The notes: generated from the letters alone by a model not told the origin. Shown: positions 43,574-52,641, numbered from the stretch's first letter. The stretch: 64,000 bases of DNA from an uncultured Bacteroidales bacterium (GCA_900318245.1 ONJT01000012.1:62001-126000); one strand, 5' to 3'. Numbers and translations are program-made.

Positions 43574-45730
43574 ATGGCTAAAGTTTATCAAGCAAATGAG
43601 ATCAAGAATGTCGCTATGCTTGGCGGCAGTGGATCCGGTAAAACGACTTTGATGGAGTCAATGTTGTTCGAGTGCGGGGTGATTAAGCGCCGCGGTTCTA
43701 TTGAGGCACAATCTACGGTATGCGACTATTTTCCGGTAGAGAAGGAGTATGGCTATTCGGTTTTCTCGACCGTCTGCAATGTAGAATTCGAGGGTAAGAA
43801 ACTGAATATCATTGATTGCGCAGGTTCTGATGACTTCTGCGGCGGTACGGTAGCAGCGCTCCAGATGTGCGGCTCGGCACTTATCGTCCTCAGCGCAAAT
43901 GGCGGAGTAGAGGTTGGTACCCAGAATAACTTCCGTCTCGTAGAGAACGCTAAGAAACCGTTGGCATTCGTAATCAACAAGTGCGATCATCCGGACGCAG
44001 ACTTCGAGCGCACGTTCAACCAGTTGAAGGATAACTTTGGCAATAAGTGTACGCTTATCCAATTCCCGGTAAACGCAGGTGCAGGCTTCAACGCTGTTAT
44101 CGACGTGCTGAAAGGCAAGATGCTCGTTTGGAAACCCGAAGGCGGTGCTCCTGAATTGAAGGACATCCCTGCAGAGTATGTAGATAAGGTAGAAGAGATG
44201 CGTTCGCAACTGAGCGAGGCTGCTGCCGAGGCAGATGAGACGCTGCTCGATAAGTTCCTGGGCGAAGGCCTTACTGACGAAGAGATCATGCAGGGTCTGA
44301 AATCCGTTTATGCAGACGGTTCGATGTATCCGGTTCTATGCTGCTCGGGTGCGAAAGATATGGGTGTTCGTCGTCTGATGGACTTCCTCAACGGTATGGC
44401 TCCGAGTCCTGCTCAGTTCAGTTATCCGACCGTGGACGGCAAGAAAGTAAGCCCGGATGCGAAGGCTCCGACCAGCCTCTATGTCTTCAAGACTTCCGTA
44501 GAGCCGCATATCGGTGAGGTGAACTACTTCCGTGTAATGCAGGGTACGGTACATAACGGCGATGACCTCGAGAATATCGAGCGTGGTTCGAAGGAACGTA
44601 TCTCGCAGTTGTACAGCGTAGCCGGTTCGATCCGTGTTCCGGTAGATGAGTTGGCCGCAGGTGATATCGGTGCTACCGTAAAACTGAAAGATACACGTAC
44701 TGGCAATACATTGAATGTCAAGGGCTGCGATTTGCAATATGTGCCGATCAGTTATCCGCAACCGCGCTACCGCCGCGCTATCAAGCCGGTAACGGAAAGT
44801 GATGCCGAGAAACTGGCTGCACTGCTAACCCGCATGCACGAGGAGGACCCGACATGGGTGGTTGAGCAGAGTAAAGAGTTGAAGCAGATGATCGTTTCCG
44901 GGCAGGGTGAGTTCCACCTTCGTACCCTCAAATGGCGTCTGGAGAACAACGATAAGATGCCGATTGAGTTCCTCGAGCCGAAGATTCCGTATCGTGAGAC
45001 TATCACCAAGGCCGCTCGTGCCGACTATCGTCATAAGAAACAATCCGGTGGAGCAGGCCAGTTCGGTGAGGTACACCTGATTGTTGAGCCGTATGAGGAG
45101 GGTATGCCGGTTAAGGAGACCTACAAGTTCGGCAACCAGGAGTACAAGATTTCCGTCAAAGACCAGCAAGAGATTAACCTTGAGTGGGGTGGTAAGTTGA
45201 TTATCATCAACTCGATTGTCGGTGGTGCTATCGATGCACGCTTCATCCCGGCTATCGTAAAGGGTATCATGGATCGTATGGAGCAAGGACCGCTCACCGG
45301 TTCTTACGCTCGTGACGTGCGTGTGATCATCTACGATGGTAAGATGCACCCGGTTGATTCGAACGAAATCTCCTTCCGCCTGGCAGGCCGTAATGCGTTC
45401 GCACAGGCCTTCAAAGAGGCAAATCCGAAGGTGCTCGAGCCGGTTTATGACCTCGAGGTGTTCGTTCCGTCGGAGATCATGGGTGATGTCATGTCCGATA
45501 TCAACGGCCGCCGTGGTATGGTAATGGGTATGGAGACCGAGAAGAGCTTTACACGCCTCAAAGCCCAAGTACCTTTGAAAGAACTATCGAGCTATTCGAC
45601 TACACTGTCGTCGCTGACCGGTGGCCGCGCTACCTTCACGATGGCATTCAACAGTTATCAACTCGTTCCGGCAGACGTACAGGAGAAGCTGCTTGCTGCT
45701 TATGCCGCTACGCAGACGGATGAAGATTAA
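43574..45730 (+). CDS. fusA2: EF-G paralogue (EF-G2 type)
   Basis: 718 aa with all five EF-G domains. The P-loop GSGSGKTT (18-25) and NKCD (135-138) are present, but G3 reads D81-C-A-G-S85 where true EF-G has DTPGH, so the GTPase-activating histidine is replaced by serine. The switch I segment also lacks the usual RGITI (here EYGYSV, 58-63). In Bacteroides an EF-G2 paralogue is reported to support translocation without GTP hydrolysis under carbon limitation; these substitutions fit that type. It is followed 34 nt later by mce with no clear terminator, so it may be co-transcribed with the decarboxylase operon. Confidence 0.92.
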   Translation: MAKVYQANEIKNVAMLGGSGSGKTTLMESMLFECGVIKRRGSIEAQSTVCDYFPVEKEYGYSVFSTVCNVEFEGKKLNIIDCAGSDDFCGGTVAALQMCGSALIVLSANGGVEVGTQNNFRLVENAKKPLAFVINKCDHPDADFERTFNQLKDNFGNKCTLIQFPVNAGAGFNAVIDVLKGKMLVWKPEGGAPELKDIPAEYVDKVEEMRSQLSEAAAEADETLLDKFLGEGLTDEEIMQGLKSVYADGSMYPVLCCSGAKDMGVRRLMDFLNGMAPSPAQFSYPTVDGKKVSPDAKAPTSLYVFKTSVEPHIGEVNYFRVMQGTVHNGDDLENIERGSKERISQLYSVAGSIRVPVDELAAGDIGATVKLKDTRTGNTLNVKGCDLQYVPISYPQPRYRRAIKPVTESDAEKLAALLTRMHEEDPTWVVEQSKELKQMIVSGQGEFHLRTLKWRLENNDKMPIEFLEPKIPYRETITKAARADYRHKKQSGGAGQFGEVHLIVEPYEEGMPVKETYKFGNQEYKISVKDQQEINLEWGGKLIIINSIVGGAIDARFIPAIVKGIMDRMEQGPLTGSYARDVRVIIYDGKMHPVDSNEISFRLAGRNAFAQAFKEANPKVLEPVYDLEVFVPSEIMGDVMSDINGRRGMVMGMETEKSFTRLKAQVPLKELSSYSTTLSSLTGGRATFTMAFNSYQLVPADVQEKLLAAYAATQTDED

Positions 45731-45764
45731 TATGCAATTATCATTCTGAATTTTAATTAATTAT

Positions 45765-46178
45765 ATGAAACCTACACACATTGAACATCTGGGCATTGCA
45801 GTCACCTCTATTGAGGAGGCTGCGCCCTTTTTTGAGTTCCTCACCGGTAACAAATGTTACAGCATTGAGGAAGTAGCTGACCAAAAAGTACGCACTGCCT
45901 TCTTTAAGGTAGGTGAGGTGAAAATTGAACTTCTTGAGCCGACGAGCCCTGAGTCCACAATCGCCAAGTTCATCGAGAAGAACGGTGGCCGCGGCGGTGT
46001 ACACCACGTTGCTTTCAACGTAGAGAACGTAGCAGAGGCGCTCGCAGAATGCGAGGCAGCAGGTATTCAACTCATCGACAAAGCGCCGCGCAAAGGTGCG
46101 GAGAACCTGATGATTGCTTTCCTGCACCCGAAGAGCACCAAAGGCGTTTTGACAGAGCTCTGCCAACAGCCGAAATAA
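45765..46178 (+). CDS. mce: Methylmalonyl-CoA epimerase
   Basis: 137 aa vicinal-oxygen-chelate protein interconverting (R)- and (S)-methylmalonyl-CoA. Opening HIEHLGIAVTSIEEA with the metal histidine, VKIELLEPTSPES, GGRGGVHHVAFNV (second metal site) and LIDKAPRKGAENLMIAF are all family-typical. It is the first gene of the methylmalonyl-CoA to propionyl-CoA operon, feeding the S isomer to the decarboxylase. Confidence 0.96.
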   Translation: MKPTHIEHLGIAVTSIEEAAPFFEFLTGNKCYSIEEVADQKVRTAFFKVGEVKIELLEPTSPESTIAKFIEKNGGRGGVHHVAFNVENVAEALAECEAAGIQLIDKAPRKGAENLMIAFLHPKSTKGVLTELCQQPK

Positions 46179-46206
46179 ATGACCAAATTGTAAATGACAA
46201 AATAGT

Positions 46207-46238
46207 AAATGTCTTTATGGATAAATGTCTTTATGGAT
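46207..46238 (+). repeat. Perfect 16-bp tandem duplication at the mmdA start
   Basis: TAAATGTCTTTATGGA occurs twice head-to-tail (46206-46221 and 46222-46237). It doubles the possible start codons: ATG 46209 (MSLWINVFMDQ) and ATG 46233 (MDQAKLDK) are in the same frame. Confidence 0.85.
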
Positions 46239-47789
46239 CAAGCAAAATTAGACAAGCTGATTGAGAGCCGCGCAAAGGCGCAAGCCGGAGGCGGGGAAGC
46301 AGCTGTAGAGAAACATCATGCCAAAGGCAGTTATACCGCTCGCGAGCGTATCAATATGCTGTTGGATGAAGGCTCGTTTGAGGAAATAAATATGTTCCTC
46401 ACCCATCGTTGTCATGATTTCGGCATGGAGAAGAAAGTGTTCCTGGGTGACGGCGTAGCCGTTGGCTCGGGTACTATTGACGGCCGTCTGGTCTTCGTCT
46501 TTGCACAGGATGCCACCGTGATTGGTGGTTCGTTGAGTGAGACGATGGCGCAAAAGATATGCAACGTAATGGACCAGGCAATGAAACTCGGTGCGCCGAT
46601 TATCGGTCTGAACGATTCGGGTGGAGCACGTATCCAGGAAGGAGCGTGCGCGCTCGCGGGTTACGCAGAGATCTTTGAGCGTAATATTCTGGCTTCCGGT
46701 GTAGTTCCGCAGATCTCCGTGATCTTCGGTCCTTGCGCCGGTGGAGCAGTGTATAGCCCGGCGTTGACCGACTTCATTATGATGACCGAACAGAACAGTT
46801 ACATGTTCATCACCGGTCCGAAGGTAGTGAAGTCCGTTACGGGAGAAGATGTAACGGTAGAGCAACTCGGAGGCGCTAAGATTCATGCGTCCAAATCCGG
46901 TGTAACCCATTTTGTAGCGGCAACGGAAGAAGAGGCGATTGCCGAAGTACGCCGTCTCGTTTCCTTTATCCCGCAGAATAACATGGAGGAGGCGCCGCTC
47001 GTTGAGTGTACGGATGATATCACCCGCGTGGATGACAAACTGAACGACATCGTTCCCAATGATCCGAACAAACCCTATGACATGCATGAGATCATCAACA
47101 CAATTGTGGATAACGGTGACTTCATGGAGGTGCATAAGGATTATGCAAAAAATGTCATCTGTGGTTTCGCTCGTTTCAACGGCCGCTCTACCGGTATCAT
47201 CGCCAACCAACCTTCTTGGCTGGCGGGTGTGCTGGACTGCGATGCCAGCCGCAAGGCTGCGCGCTTCGTGCGTTTCTGCGATGCGTTCAATATCCAGATT
47301 CTTACACTTGTGGATGTACCGGGCTTCCTTTGTGGAACCGGACAAGAGTACGCAGGCATCATCGATCACGGCGCAAAGCTTATGTTTGCTTATGGCGAAG
47401 CCACTGTTCCAAAAGTTACAATCACCGTTCGCAAATCCTATGGCGGAAGCCATATCGTGATGAGTTGTAAGCAGTTACGTGGTGATATGTGCTATGCATG
47501 GCCGAATGCAGAGATTGCTGTGATGGGTGCCAGCGGTGCAGTAGGTGTGCTCCAAGCCAAGGCTATCAAGGCTATCGAAGACCCCGCAGAGAAGAAAGCC
47601 TTCATCGCGGAAAAGGAGGCGGAATACAAAGACCTGTTCGCAAGTCCGTATCAGGCTGCTAACCGCGGATATATTGACGACGTGATTGAGCCGCGCTACA
47701 CCCGTAGCCGTATCATCCGCGCCTTCGAGATGTTGCAGACCAAGCGTCTGACGAATCCGCTGAAGAAACACTCTAATATCCCGTTATAA
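46233..47789 (+). CDS. mmdA: Methylmalonyl-CoA decarboxylase alpha subunit (carboxyltransferase)
   Basis: 518 aa acyl-CoA carboxyltransferase. The start MDQAKLDKLIESRAKA at 46233 is chosen by family alignment; an in-frame ATG at 46209 arises from a tandem duplication. Both oxyanion-hole regions are present: GLNDSGGARIQEG and, in the C-terminal half, GFLCGTGQEYAGIIDHGAK and SYGGSHIVMS. It moves the carboxyl group from (S)-methylmalonyl-CoA to the biotin of MmdC. The context (mmdD, mmdC, mmdB) decides for decarboxylase over propionyl-CoA carboxylase. Confidence 0.95.
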   Translation: MDQAKLDKLIESRAKAQAGGGEAAVEKHHAKGSYTARERINMLLDEGSFEEINMFLTHRCHDFGMEKKVFLGDGVAVGSGTIDGRLVFVFAQDATVIGGSLSETMAQKICNVMDQAMKLGAPIIGLNDSGGARIQEGACALAGYAEIFERNILASGVVPQISVIFGPCAGGAVYSPALTDFIMMTEQNSYMFITGPKVVKSVTGEDVTVEQLGGAKIHASKSGVTHFVAATEEEAIAEVRRLVSFIPQNNMEEAPLVECTDDITRVDDKLNDIVPNDPNKPYDMHEIINTIVDNGDFMEVHKDYAKNVICGFARFNGRSTGIIANQPSWLAGVLDCDASRKAARFVRFCDAFNIQILTLVDVPGFLCGTGQEYAGIIDHGAKLMFAYGEATVPKVTITVRKSYGGSHIVMSCKQLRGDMCYAWPNAEIAVMGASGAVGVLQAKAIKAIEDPAEKKAFIAEKEAEYKDLFASPYQAANRGYIDDVIEPRYTRSRIIRAFEMLQTKRLTNPLKKHSNIPL

Positions 47790-47791
47790 TT

Positions 47792-48190
47792 ATGGTACTG
47801 TTAGCAATTACAGCAGATACATGGATTGTTACCGGTCTGGGATTCGGCATCGTGTTGGCGTTGCTTTTCTGCTTGGTGTATATCCTCCAGTTCTTTGGAT
47901 GGGTCATGCAGAAAGCGACAGCACCGCGTGCGCCGAAAGCACCCAAACCCGAGAAGCAAGCGGAGGCCCCAAAGGCTGTAAAATCCGCTGAGCCGACCGA
48001 TGAGGGTACAAAGGCCGCTATAGCCATGGCTATCGCCCAAGCTGGCGACGAGGATATGGCAGCTGTCGCTTATGCGCTCTTTCTCGCGCAGAATAAGAAA
48101 CATGATATTCCTACCGCTATGATCTCCTTGCACAAGCACGAGACAGCGTGGAATGAGAAGAGTGTAGGGATGAACAATGTGGGCTTTTGA
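47792..48190 (+). CDS. mmdD: OadG/MmdD-type small subunit of the decarboxylase
   Basis: 132 aa. One N-terminal membrane helix (about 9-35, WIVTGLGFGIVLALLFCLVY), a Pro/Ala/Lys-rich linker (about 45-75), then DMAAVAYALFLAQ...ISLHKHETAWNEKS. This is the OAD_gamma layout: the membrane anchor that holds the soluble carboxyltransferase to the Na+ pump. The last ~40 residues resemble the C terminus of the carboxyltransferase at 11826-13475. It starts 2 nt after mmdA. Confidence 0.88.
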   Translation: MVLLAITADTWIVTGLGFGIVLALLFCLVYILQFFGWVMQKATAPRAPKAPKPEKQAEAPKAVKSAEPTDEGTKAAIAMAIAQAGDEDMAAVAYALFLAQNKKHDIPTAMISLHKHETAWNEKSVGMNNVGF

Positions 48191-48242
48191 CCACATTAAT
48201 CGTGCCCCGTATGGGGCTAAGAACAATGTAAATATTTAAACA

Positions 48243-48692
48243 ATGAAAGAATTCACATTTAAGATCAACGGCGCGGAATACAAGTGCGCTGTAGAAGAAA
48301 TCGAAGCCGGTAAGACGAATGTAACCGTTAACGGCAAAGTATACACGGTAGAAACCGAGGCACCTGCTGCTCCGGAACCCAAACCGGTAGCAAAACCTGC
48401 ACCTGCGCCTGCACCGAAACCTGCAGCGCCTGCTGCACCGAAAGCAGAGGCTCCGAAACCTGCAGCGCCTGCTGCCGGTGGGGTTCAGGTGAAGAGCCCG
48501 CTGCCTGGTAGTGTAGTCAAGGTACTGGTTAGCGAAGGACAGGCTGTTAAGAGAGGAGATACCCTTCTGACGCTTGAGTCCATGAAAATGGAGAACGCTA
48601 TCATGGCTGAAACCGACGGAACGGTGAAGCAAATCGCCGTAACACTGGGTCAAAACGTGATGCAGGATGATTTACTGATTGTGCTTGGTTAA
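48243..48692 (+). CDS. mmdC: Biotin carboxyl carrier subunit
   Basis: 149 aa. A small N-terminal beta domain, a Pro/Ala-rich flexible linker (about 42-78: PKPVAKPAPAPAPKP and repeats), then a biotinyl domain with the biotin lysine K115 in ESMKMENAI and the protective PLPGSVVKVLV loop. It carries CO2 from MmdA to the membrane subunit MmdB. It may also serve the carboxyltransferase encoded at 11826-13475, which lacks a biotinyl domain (inference). Confidence 0.96.
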   Translation: MKEFTFKINGAEYKCAVEEIEAGKTNVTVNGKVYTVETEAPAAPEPKPVAKPAPAPAPKPAAPAAPKAEAPKPAAPAAGGVQVKSPLPGSVVKVLVSEGQAVKRGDTLLTLESMKMENAIMAETDGTVKQIAVTLGQNVMQDDLLIVLG

Positions 48693-48733
48693 ATCACAAA
48701 TCACCAATTACAAATCACAAATAAAAATTCAAA

Positions 48734-49909
48734 ATGAATATTCTGGAATTTTTCCAAGGCATGGGTTTCATGCAGATGACCTGGCAGCAAGGAATTATGT
48801 TGCTGGTCAGTTTCTTCCTGCTGTACCTTGCCATTCATAAGAAATACGAGCCGCTGTTGCTGCTTCCGATTGCCTTCGGTATGTTGCTCACCAACTTACC
48901 AGGTGCAGGGATGTTCCATAGCGAGTTGTGGTCGGCTTTCCTCGATCCGGAAAGTCCTGCCTACCATTCCTATGGCGCGATTCTCAAGGAAGGAGGTTTA
49001 CTCGACGTGCTCTATATCGGCGTCAAAGCCGGTGTATATCCCTGTCTGATCTTCATCGGAGTAGGAGCTATGACGGATTTCGGTCCGCTGATTGCCAACC
49101 CGAAGTCTCTTTTGCTCGGCGCGGCCGCACAGATTGGAATCTTTGTGACCTTCCTCTGCGCCAACGCGATGGGATTTACCCCTGCCGAAGCCGGTTCTAT
49201 CGGAATTATCGGCGGAGCGGATGGACCTACGTCTATCTTCTTGACCTCCAAACTGGCGCCGCATCTCTTAGGTCCGATCGCTATCGCGGCGTATAGTTAC
49301 ATGGCCTTAGTGCCGGTGATCCAACCGCCTATTATGCGCGCGCTCACGACTAAAAAGGAACGCGCGATAAAGATGGGTCAGTTACGTCCGGTTTCCAAGA
49401 CCGAGAAGATCGTCTTCCCGATCATCATTACCGCCATCGTAGCCCTCATCCTTCCGGACGCCGCGCCGCTGATCGGATGTCTCATGCTGGGTAACCTGAT
49501 GAAAGAGTGTGGAGTAGTGGAACGTCTGTCCAAGACCGCTCAGAACGAACTGATGAACATCGTGGTCATCTTCTTGGGCCTCTCTGTAGGAGCGACGGCT
49601 ACAGCCGGCAGTTTCCTTACGCTCAAGACACTTGGTATTCTCGCGATGGGTATCGTGGCCTTCGGTCTCGGTAGCGCAGGAGGTGTGTTGTTGGCTAAGT
49701 TCATGAACCTCTTCCTTAAAGAGAAGATCAACCCGCTGATTGGTTCGGCAGGTGTGTCGGCTGTGCCGATGGCCGCGCGAGTAAGTCAAACGGTAGGACA
49801 AGAAGAGAACCCGTCGAACTTCCTGCTCATGCATGCCATGGGTCCGAACGTAGCCGGCGTGATCGGTTCTGCAGTGGCCGCAGGTGTCTTGTTAACAATG
49901 TTAGGATAA
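48734..49909 (+). CDS. mmdB: Na+-translocating decarboxylase beta subunit
   Basis: 391 aa integral membrane protein of the OadB/MmdB/GcdB family with about nine to eleven helices. Conserved blocks: [36 protein letters not shown] (with the Na+-site Asp), and [18 protein letters not shown]. It decarboxylates carboxybiotin and couples this to Na+ export. Last gene of the operon, 41 nt after mmdC across an AAATCAC-repeat spacer. Confidence 0.96.
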   Translation: MNILEFFQGMGFMQMTWQQGIMLLVSFFLLYLAIHKKYEPLLLLPIAFGMLLTNLPGAGMFHSELWSAFLDPESPAYHSYGAILKEGGLLDVLYIGVKAGVYPCLIFIGVGAMTDFGPLIANPKSLLLGAAAQIGIFVTFLCANAMGFTPAEAGSIGIIGGADGPTSIFLTSKLAPHLLGPIAIAAYSYMALVPVIQPPIMRALTTKKERAIKMGQLRPVSKTEKIVFPIIITAIVALILPDAAPLIGCLMLGNLMKECGVVERLSKTAQNELMNIVVIFLGLSVGATATAGSFLTLKTLGILAMGIVAFGLGSAGGVLLAKFMNLFLKEKINPLIGSAGVSAVPMAARVSQTVGQEENPSNFLLMHAMGPNVAGVIGSAVAAGVLLTMLG

Positions 49910-49945
49910 GTCCTTTCATTTTTCACTTTTCACCTTTCAATTTAT

Positions 49946-51055
49946 ATGTCTAATCGACAAATTGGCACAATAGTACTGGTGATCGCCATGTTAATCGTGG
50001 TGGTCTCCGTACTATTTACCAACAACCTCGCGCATAAACTGCAAGTCGAGGAGCAGAAGAACATGGCGATTTGGGCGGACGCTACGCAACAACTGATTGT
50101 AGCCGAGGACGACGCCGACATCGATTTCTTCATGTCTATCATCGAGAAGAACACCACCATTCCGGTGTTTATCTGCGATAAAGAGGGTAATATCCTCTCC
50201 AGCCGAAATGTATCTTCTAAAAGTAAAATCGGCAAGCACGGACCTATCGAATTGAAGATCGATGAGCATACAACCCAATATATTTATTGGGATGATAGCC
50301 GTCTGCTAACGAGCCTTCGCATTGTGCCTTATGCCCAATTCGCACTGATTTTCATCTTCATCATGATAGCTGTCGTGGTGATGCTTACTGGGCAACGCAG
50401 CGAGCAAAATCGACTCTGGGTGGGCTTGAGTAAAGAGACCGCGCATCAGTTAGGAACGCCGATTTCCTCGCTCAATGCATGGCAGCAACTCCTCGCTGAC
50501 AAGTATCCGTCTGACGAGTTTGTGCCGCAGATGAAGCGCGATATAGAACGTCTTCAGATGATTGCAGACCGTTTCCAGAAGATTGGTAGCGAGCCGGATT
50601 TGCAGGAGTGCAACCTGATACCGGTTGTCGAAGAAGCAATCGGATACATGCGTGCGCGCGTTAGCAACCGTATCATCATTGATGATAGTTGCTTGGATGG
50701 CGTGGAGCGTATCGTAGCGCTGAACGCGCCGCTTATGCAGTGGGTGATAGAAAATCTGCTCAAGAATGCCGTAGATGCAATTTCCGGCAAGGGCACGATC
50801 AGTTTCAATATTCATGAGAACGAACACGAAGTAATGCTCGACATCTCTGATACGGGCAAAGGCATCGACAACGCGGTGCAAAGACGCATCTTTGAACCCG
50901 GTTTTACCTCAAAAGACAGGGGGTGGGGCTTAGGACTTCCACTCGCCAAACGTATCGTCGAGCAATACCATGGAGGCAAACTGTTGCTTAAGCAGAGCCA
51001 GGTTGGCGTCGGTACGACCTTCCGGATCGTTCTTAAAAAGCCCGAACACCGTTGA
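49946..51055 (+). CDS. Sensor histidine kinase
   Basis: 369 aa. Two membrane helices (about 8-28 and 128-150) enclose a short periplasmic sensor. The dimerisation box has the phospho-histidine H167 in KETAHQLGTPISSL; the N box (ENLLKNAVDA), D box (DTGKGI) and G box (GLGLPLAKRIVEQ) are intact. No response regulator lies nearby, so it is an orphan here. The last 41 residues, including the G2 box, are encoded opposite the ispE C terminus (126-bp overlap). Confidence 0.93.
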   Translation: MSNRQIGTIVLVIAMLIVVVSVLFTNNLAHKLQVEEQKNMAIWADATQQLIVAEDDADIDFFMSIIEKNTTIPVFICDKEGNILSSRNVSSKSKIGKHGPIELKIDEHTTQYIYWDDSRLLTSLRIVPYAQFALIFIFIMIAVVVMLTGQRSEQNRLWVGLSKETAHQLGTPISSLNAWQQLLADKYPSDEFVPQMKRDIERLQMIADRFQKIGSEPDLQECNLIPVVEEAIGYMRARVSNRIIIDDSCLDGVERIVALNAPLMQWVIENLLKNAVDAISGKGTISFNIHENEHEVMLDISDTGKGIDNAVQRRIFEPGFTSKDRGWGLGLPLAKRIVEQYHGGKLLLKQSQVGVGTTFRIVLKKPEHR

Positions 51056-51808
51056 ACCGCTTCCTGACATTGAAGCATAATAAGCACCTGCGTCCAGTAG
51101 GTGCTTTTTTATGTCCGCTATAATCGGATGATGCGGGAATACCGTTGCCTCGAAGTCATTGGTGAGTTTATCTAGGTTCCCTAGGATATCTAGGTCATCT
51201 AGTTTTCTTAGTCCTTCTCCCCGCGGCGTTATCCCGCTATACGCTTCTTTGGTAGAGACGCCTTCATCCGGCTTGATCAGCACGATACGCGTGCCCTTCA
51301 AGTCTAAGTCGATAGGCGTAAGAATATCTCCTATGCCTTCGGCATAACAGGGCGTGTTATAGATAAAGAACGGACAATCTGCCCCTAAAGGTCGCACTTC
51401 TTCAGCCAATTGTGCCTTACTGAGCCCTAAACTAAATAGCTCGTTAAGAGCCAAGGCCATGTGCGCGGCATCGCTGCTACCGCCTCCGAGACCTGCGCCA
51501 AAAGGAATATTCTTCTTGAAACGGACAGAAACAGCTCCTATCTGCGGGTATTTGACAGCCATCGCGCGGTAACACTTGACAATCAAGTTATCTTCCGCCG
51601 GGCAATCCACTTTGATTCCTTCTTGTTCAAACTTCAATCCATCATTGAGCGGCGTAGCCGCGCTCATTTCATCATTCTTAATGACCTCGAGCTCATCATG
51701 CAGGCCATAGATGGGCACAAAGATCGTCTCCAGGTCATGGTAGCCGTCCGGGCGCTTGCGCACAATGCGCAGCCCGATATTTATCTTGCAATTCGGATAG
51801 AGTAGCAT
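50930..51808 (-). CDS. ispE: 4-diphosphocytidyl-2-C-methyl-D-erythritol kinase
   Basis: 292 aa GHMP kinase of the MEP isoprenoid pathway. The start MLLYPNCKINIGLRI at 51808 matches the family; a 64-residue extension upstream crosses a terminator and is rejected. ATP site PFGAGLGGGSSDAAH; C-terminal YASMSGSGSTVFGLF. An insertion-like LDDLDILGNLDKL segment is encoded by 9-bp CTAGG repeats (51168-51212). The 3' end overlaps the histidine kinase gene antisense. Confidence 0.95.
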   Translation of the reverse strand: MLLYPNCKINIGLRIVRKRPDGYHDLETIFVPIYGLHDELEVIKNDEMSAATPLNDGLKFEQEGIKVDCPAEDNLIVKCYRAMAVKYPQIGAVSVRFKKNIPFGAGLGGGSSDAAHMALALNELFSLGLSKAQLAEEVRPLGADCPFFIYNTPCYAEGIGDILTPIDLDLKGTRIVLIKPDEGVSTKEAYSGITPRGEGLRKLDDLDILGNLDKLTNDFEATVFPHHPIIADIKKHLLDAGAYYASMSGSGSTVFGLFKNDPEGRTDANLALLKQQFASMVLLDDTFGEWKS

Positions 51809-51852
51809 AACGCCTGCAAAGATACTACAAATATTTGAAATCCACAAGAAAA

Positions 51853-51870
51853 AACGACCCGAAGGCCGTT
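51853..51870 (-). terminator. Terminator between the mini-gene and ispE
   Basis: On the minus strand AACGGCC-TTCG-GGTCGTT (one mismatch) followed by TTTTTC; the opposite strand also ends in a T-run. It starts 6 nt past the stop of the 45-aa frame and lies 45 nt upstream of ispE, so it could act as an attenuator. Confidence 0.65.
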
Positions 51871-51875
51871 TTTTT

Positions 51876-52013
51876 TTAGTGATGCACTCTGGAATAGGTT
51901 CCCAATTGTAAACAACTGGAGTAGTTTTCCGGAGGCAGGGGAGTGGAGGAGTCCACAAACAAACGCACGATAAAGTTTTGCGTTCGACGATAAAAAACAT
52001 AGAAATTTTTCAT
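51876..52013 (-). CDS. Mini-gene or leader peptide upstream of ispE, 45 aa
   Basis: ATG at 52013, stop at 51876-51878. The product begins MKNFYVFYRRTQNF, contains VDSSTPLPPENYSSC and ends LGTYSRVHH. A perfect promoter (52070-52101) lies 50 nt upstream and a terminator follows the stop at once, so the unit promoter - 45 codons - terminator is complete. It may be a stand-alone small protein, or a leader whose translation controls read-through into ispE. No family is recognised. Confidence 0.5.
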   Translation of the reverse strand: MKNFYVFYRRTQNFIVRLFVDSSTPLPPENYSSCLQLGTYSRVHH

Positions 52014-52069
52014 AATAGCTTAGGTTTAATGGACAATAGTCACTGTATTACTTCGTTTCAATTTCGATG

Positions 52070-52101
52070 CAAAGTTAATACATTTTTGTGAATTATGCAA
52101 G
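52070..52101 (-). promoter_or_regulatory. Promoter of the mini-gene/ispE unit
   Basis: Minus strand CTTG (52101-52098), 20-nt spacer, TAACTTTG (52077-52070). Confidence 0.7.
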
Positions 52102-52640
52102 AAAAAATATAGAAAATTATGCAGAATAAACGTGAACACACAAACAAATAAATTATACACAAATAGAATATTCACAAATCAAAATTTTATGCCCGGATAG
52201 GATCTTTAGGCAAAAGAGAATTCGTGAAGCTTGGAAAAAGCTAACGACCGGAAAATGTTTTATCCTTCCAGATGAGAGTAGGGGAGGTATTTTTGTTGAT
52301 TTTACATCATGCTAATCTGCGTAACTTACTGAATATCAATAGTTATAGGAATTACTTAACGTAAAATTTAAATGCACTACAAGGTAAATAGTATGTGTAG
52401 TGTGTTATCGGCAATATTCACGGTTGATATGTTTCATAAAGTGCTTAAAATGAGATATTTACACTCCATATATAAAGTAAAGGAGGAAGGTGTTACGGCT
52501 TGTGTGACTGTAAGATTAACTTAAAGACGTGGTTTGTTGCCAAAATTGTTCCACGCGCTTATTTAGAATGTGTGCGTTCATAAATCTTTATTTAATATAT
52601 TCACGGATTACAAAAATATTTTATAAAAATGTTTGCATAT
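52102..52640. other. AT-rich gene-poor segment
   Basis: No assured gene. The frame 52130-52313 (plus) has no start codon but reads ILCPDRIFRQKRIREAWKKL, perhaps chance. The small frame 52372-52524 is listed separately. No tRNA, terminator or repeat stands out. Confidence 0.4.
52372..52524 (+). CDS. Doubtful 50-aa frame, possible integrase N-terminal fragment
   Basis: Starts MHYKVNSMCSVLSAIF and ends KVKEEGVTACVTVRLT before TAA. The ending faintly resembles the arm-binding N terminus of Bacteroidetes tyrosine recombinases (KKxGxxPIxVRLT pattern). There is no promoter match nearby, and the frame is short in AT-rich DNA, so it may be spurious. Confidence 0.2.
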   Translation: MHYKVNSMCSVLSAIFTVDMFHKVLKMRYLHSIYKVKEEGVTACVTVRLT

Positions 52641-52641
52641 A

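Noticed and set aside
51808-52000. N-terminal extension of IspE by 64 residues
   Set aside because: The extension crosses an intrinsic terminator and the 45-aa frame; family alignment begins at MLLYPNCKINIGLRI (51808).
52130-52313. Start-less plus-strand frame
   Set aside because: No start codon, no promoter and no recognised family.
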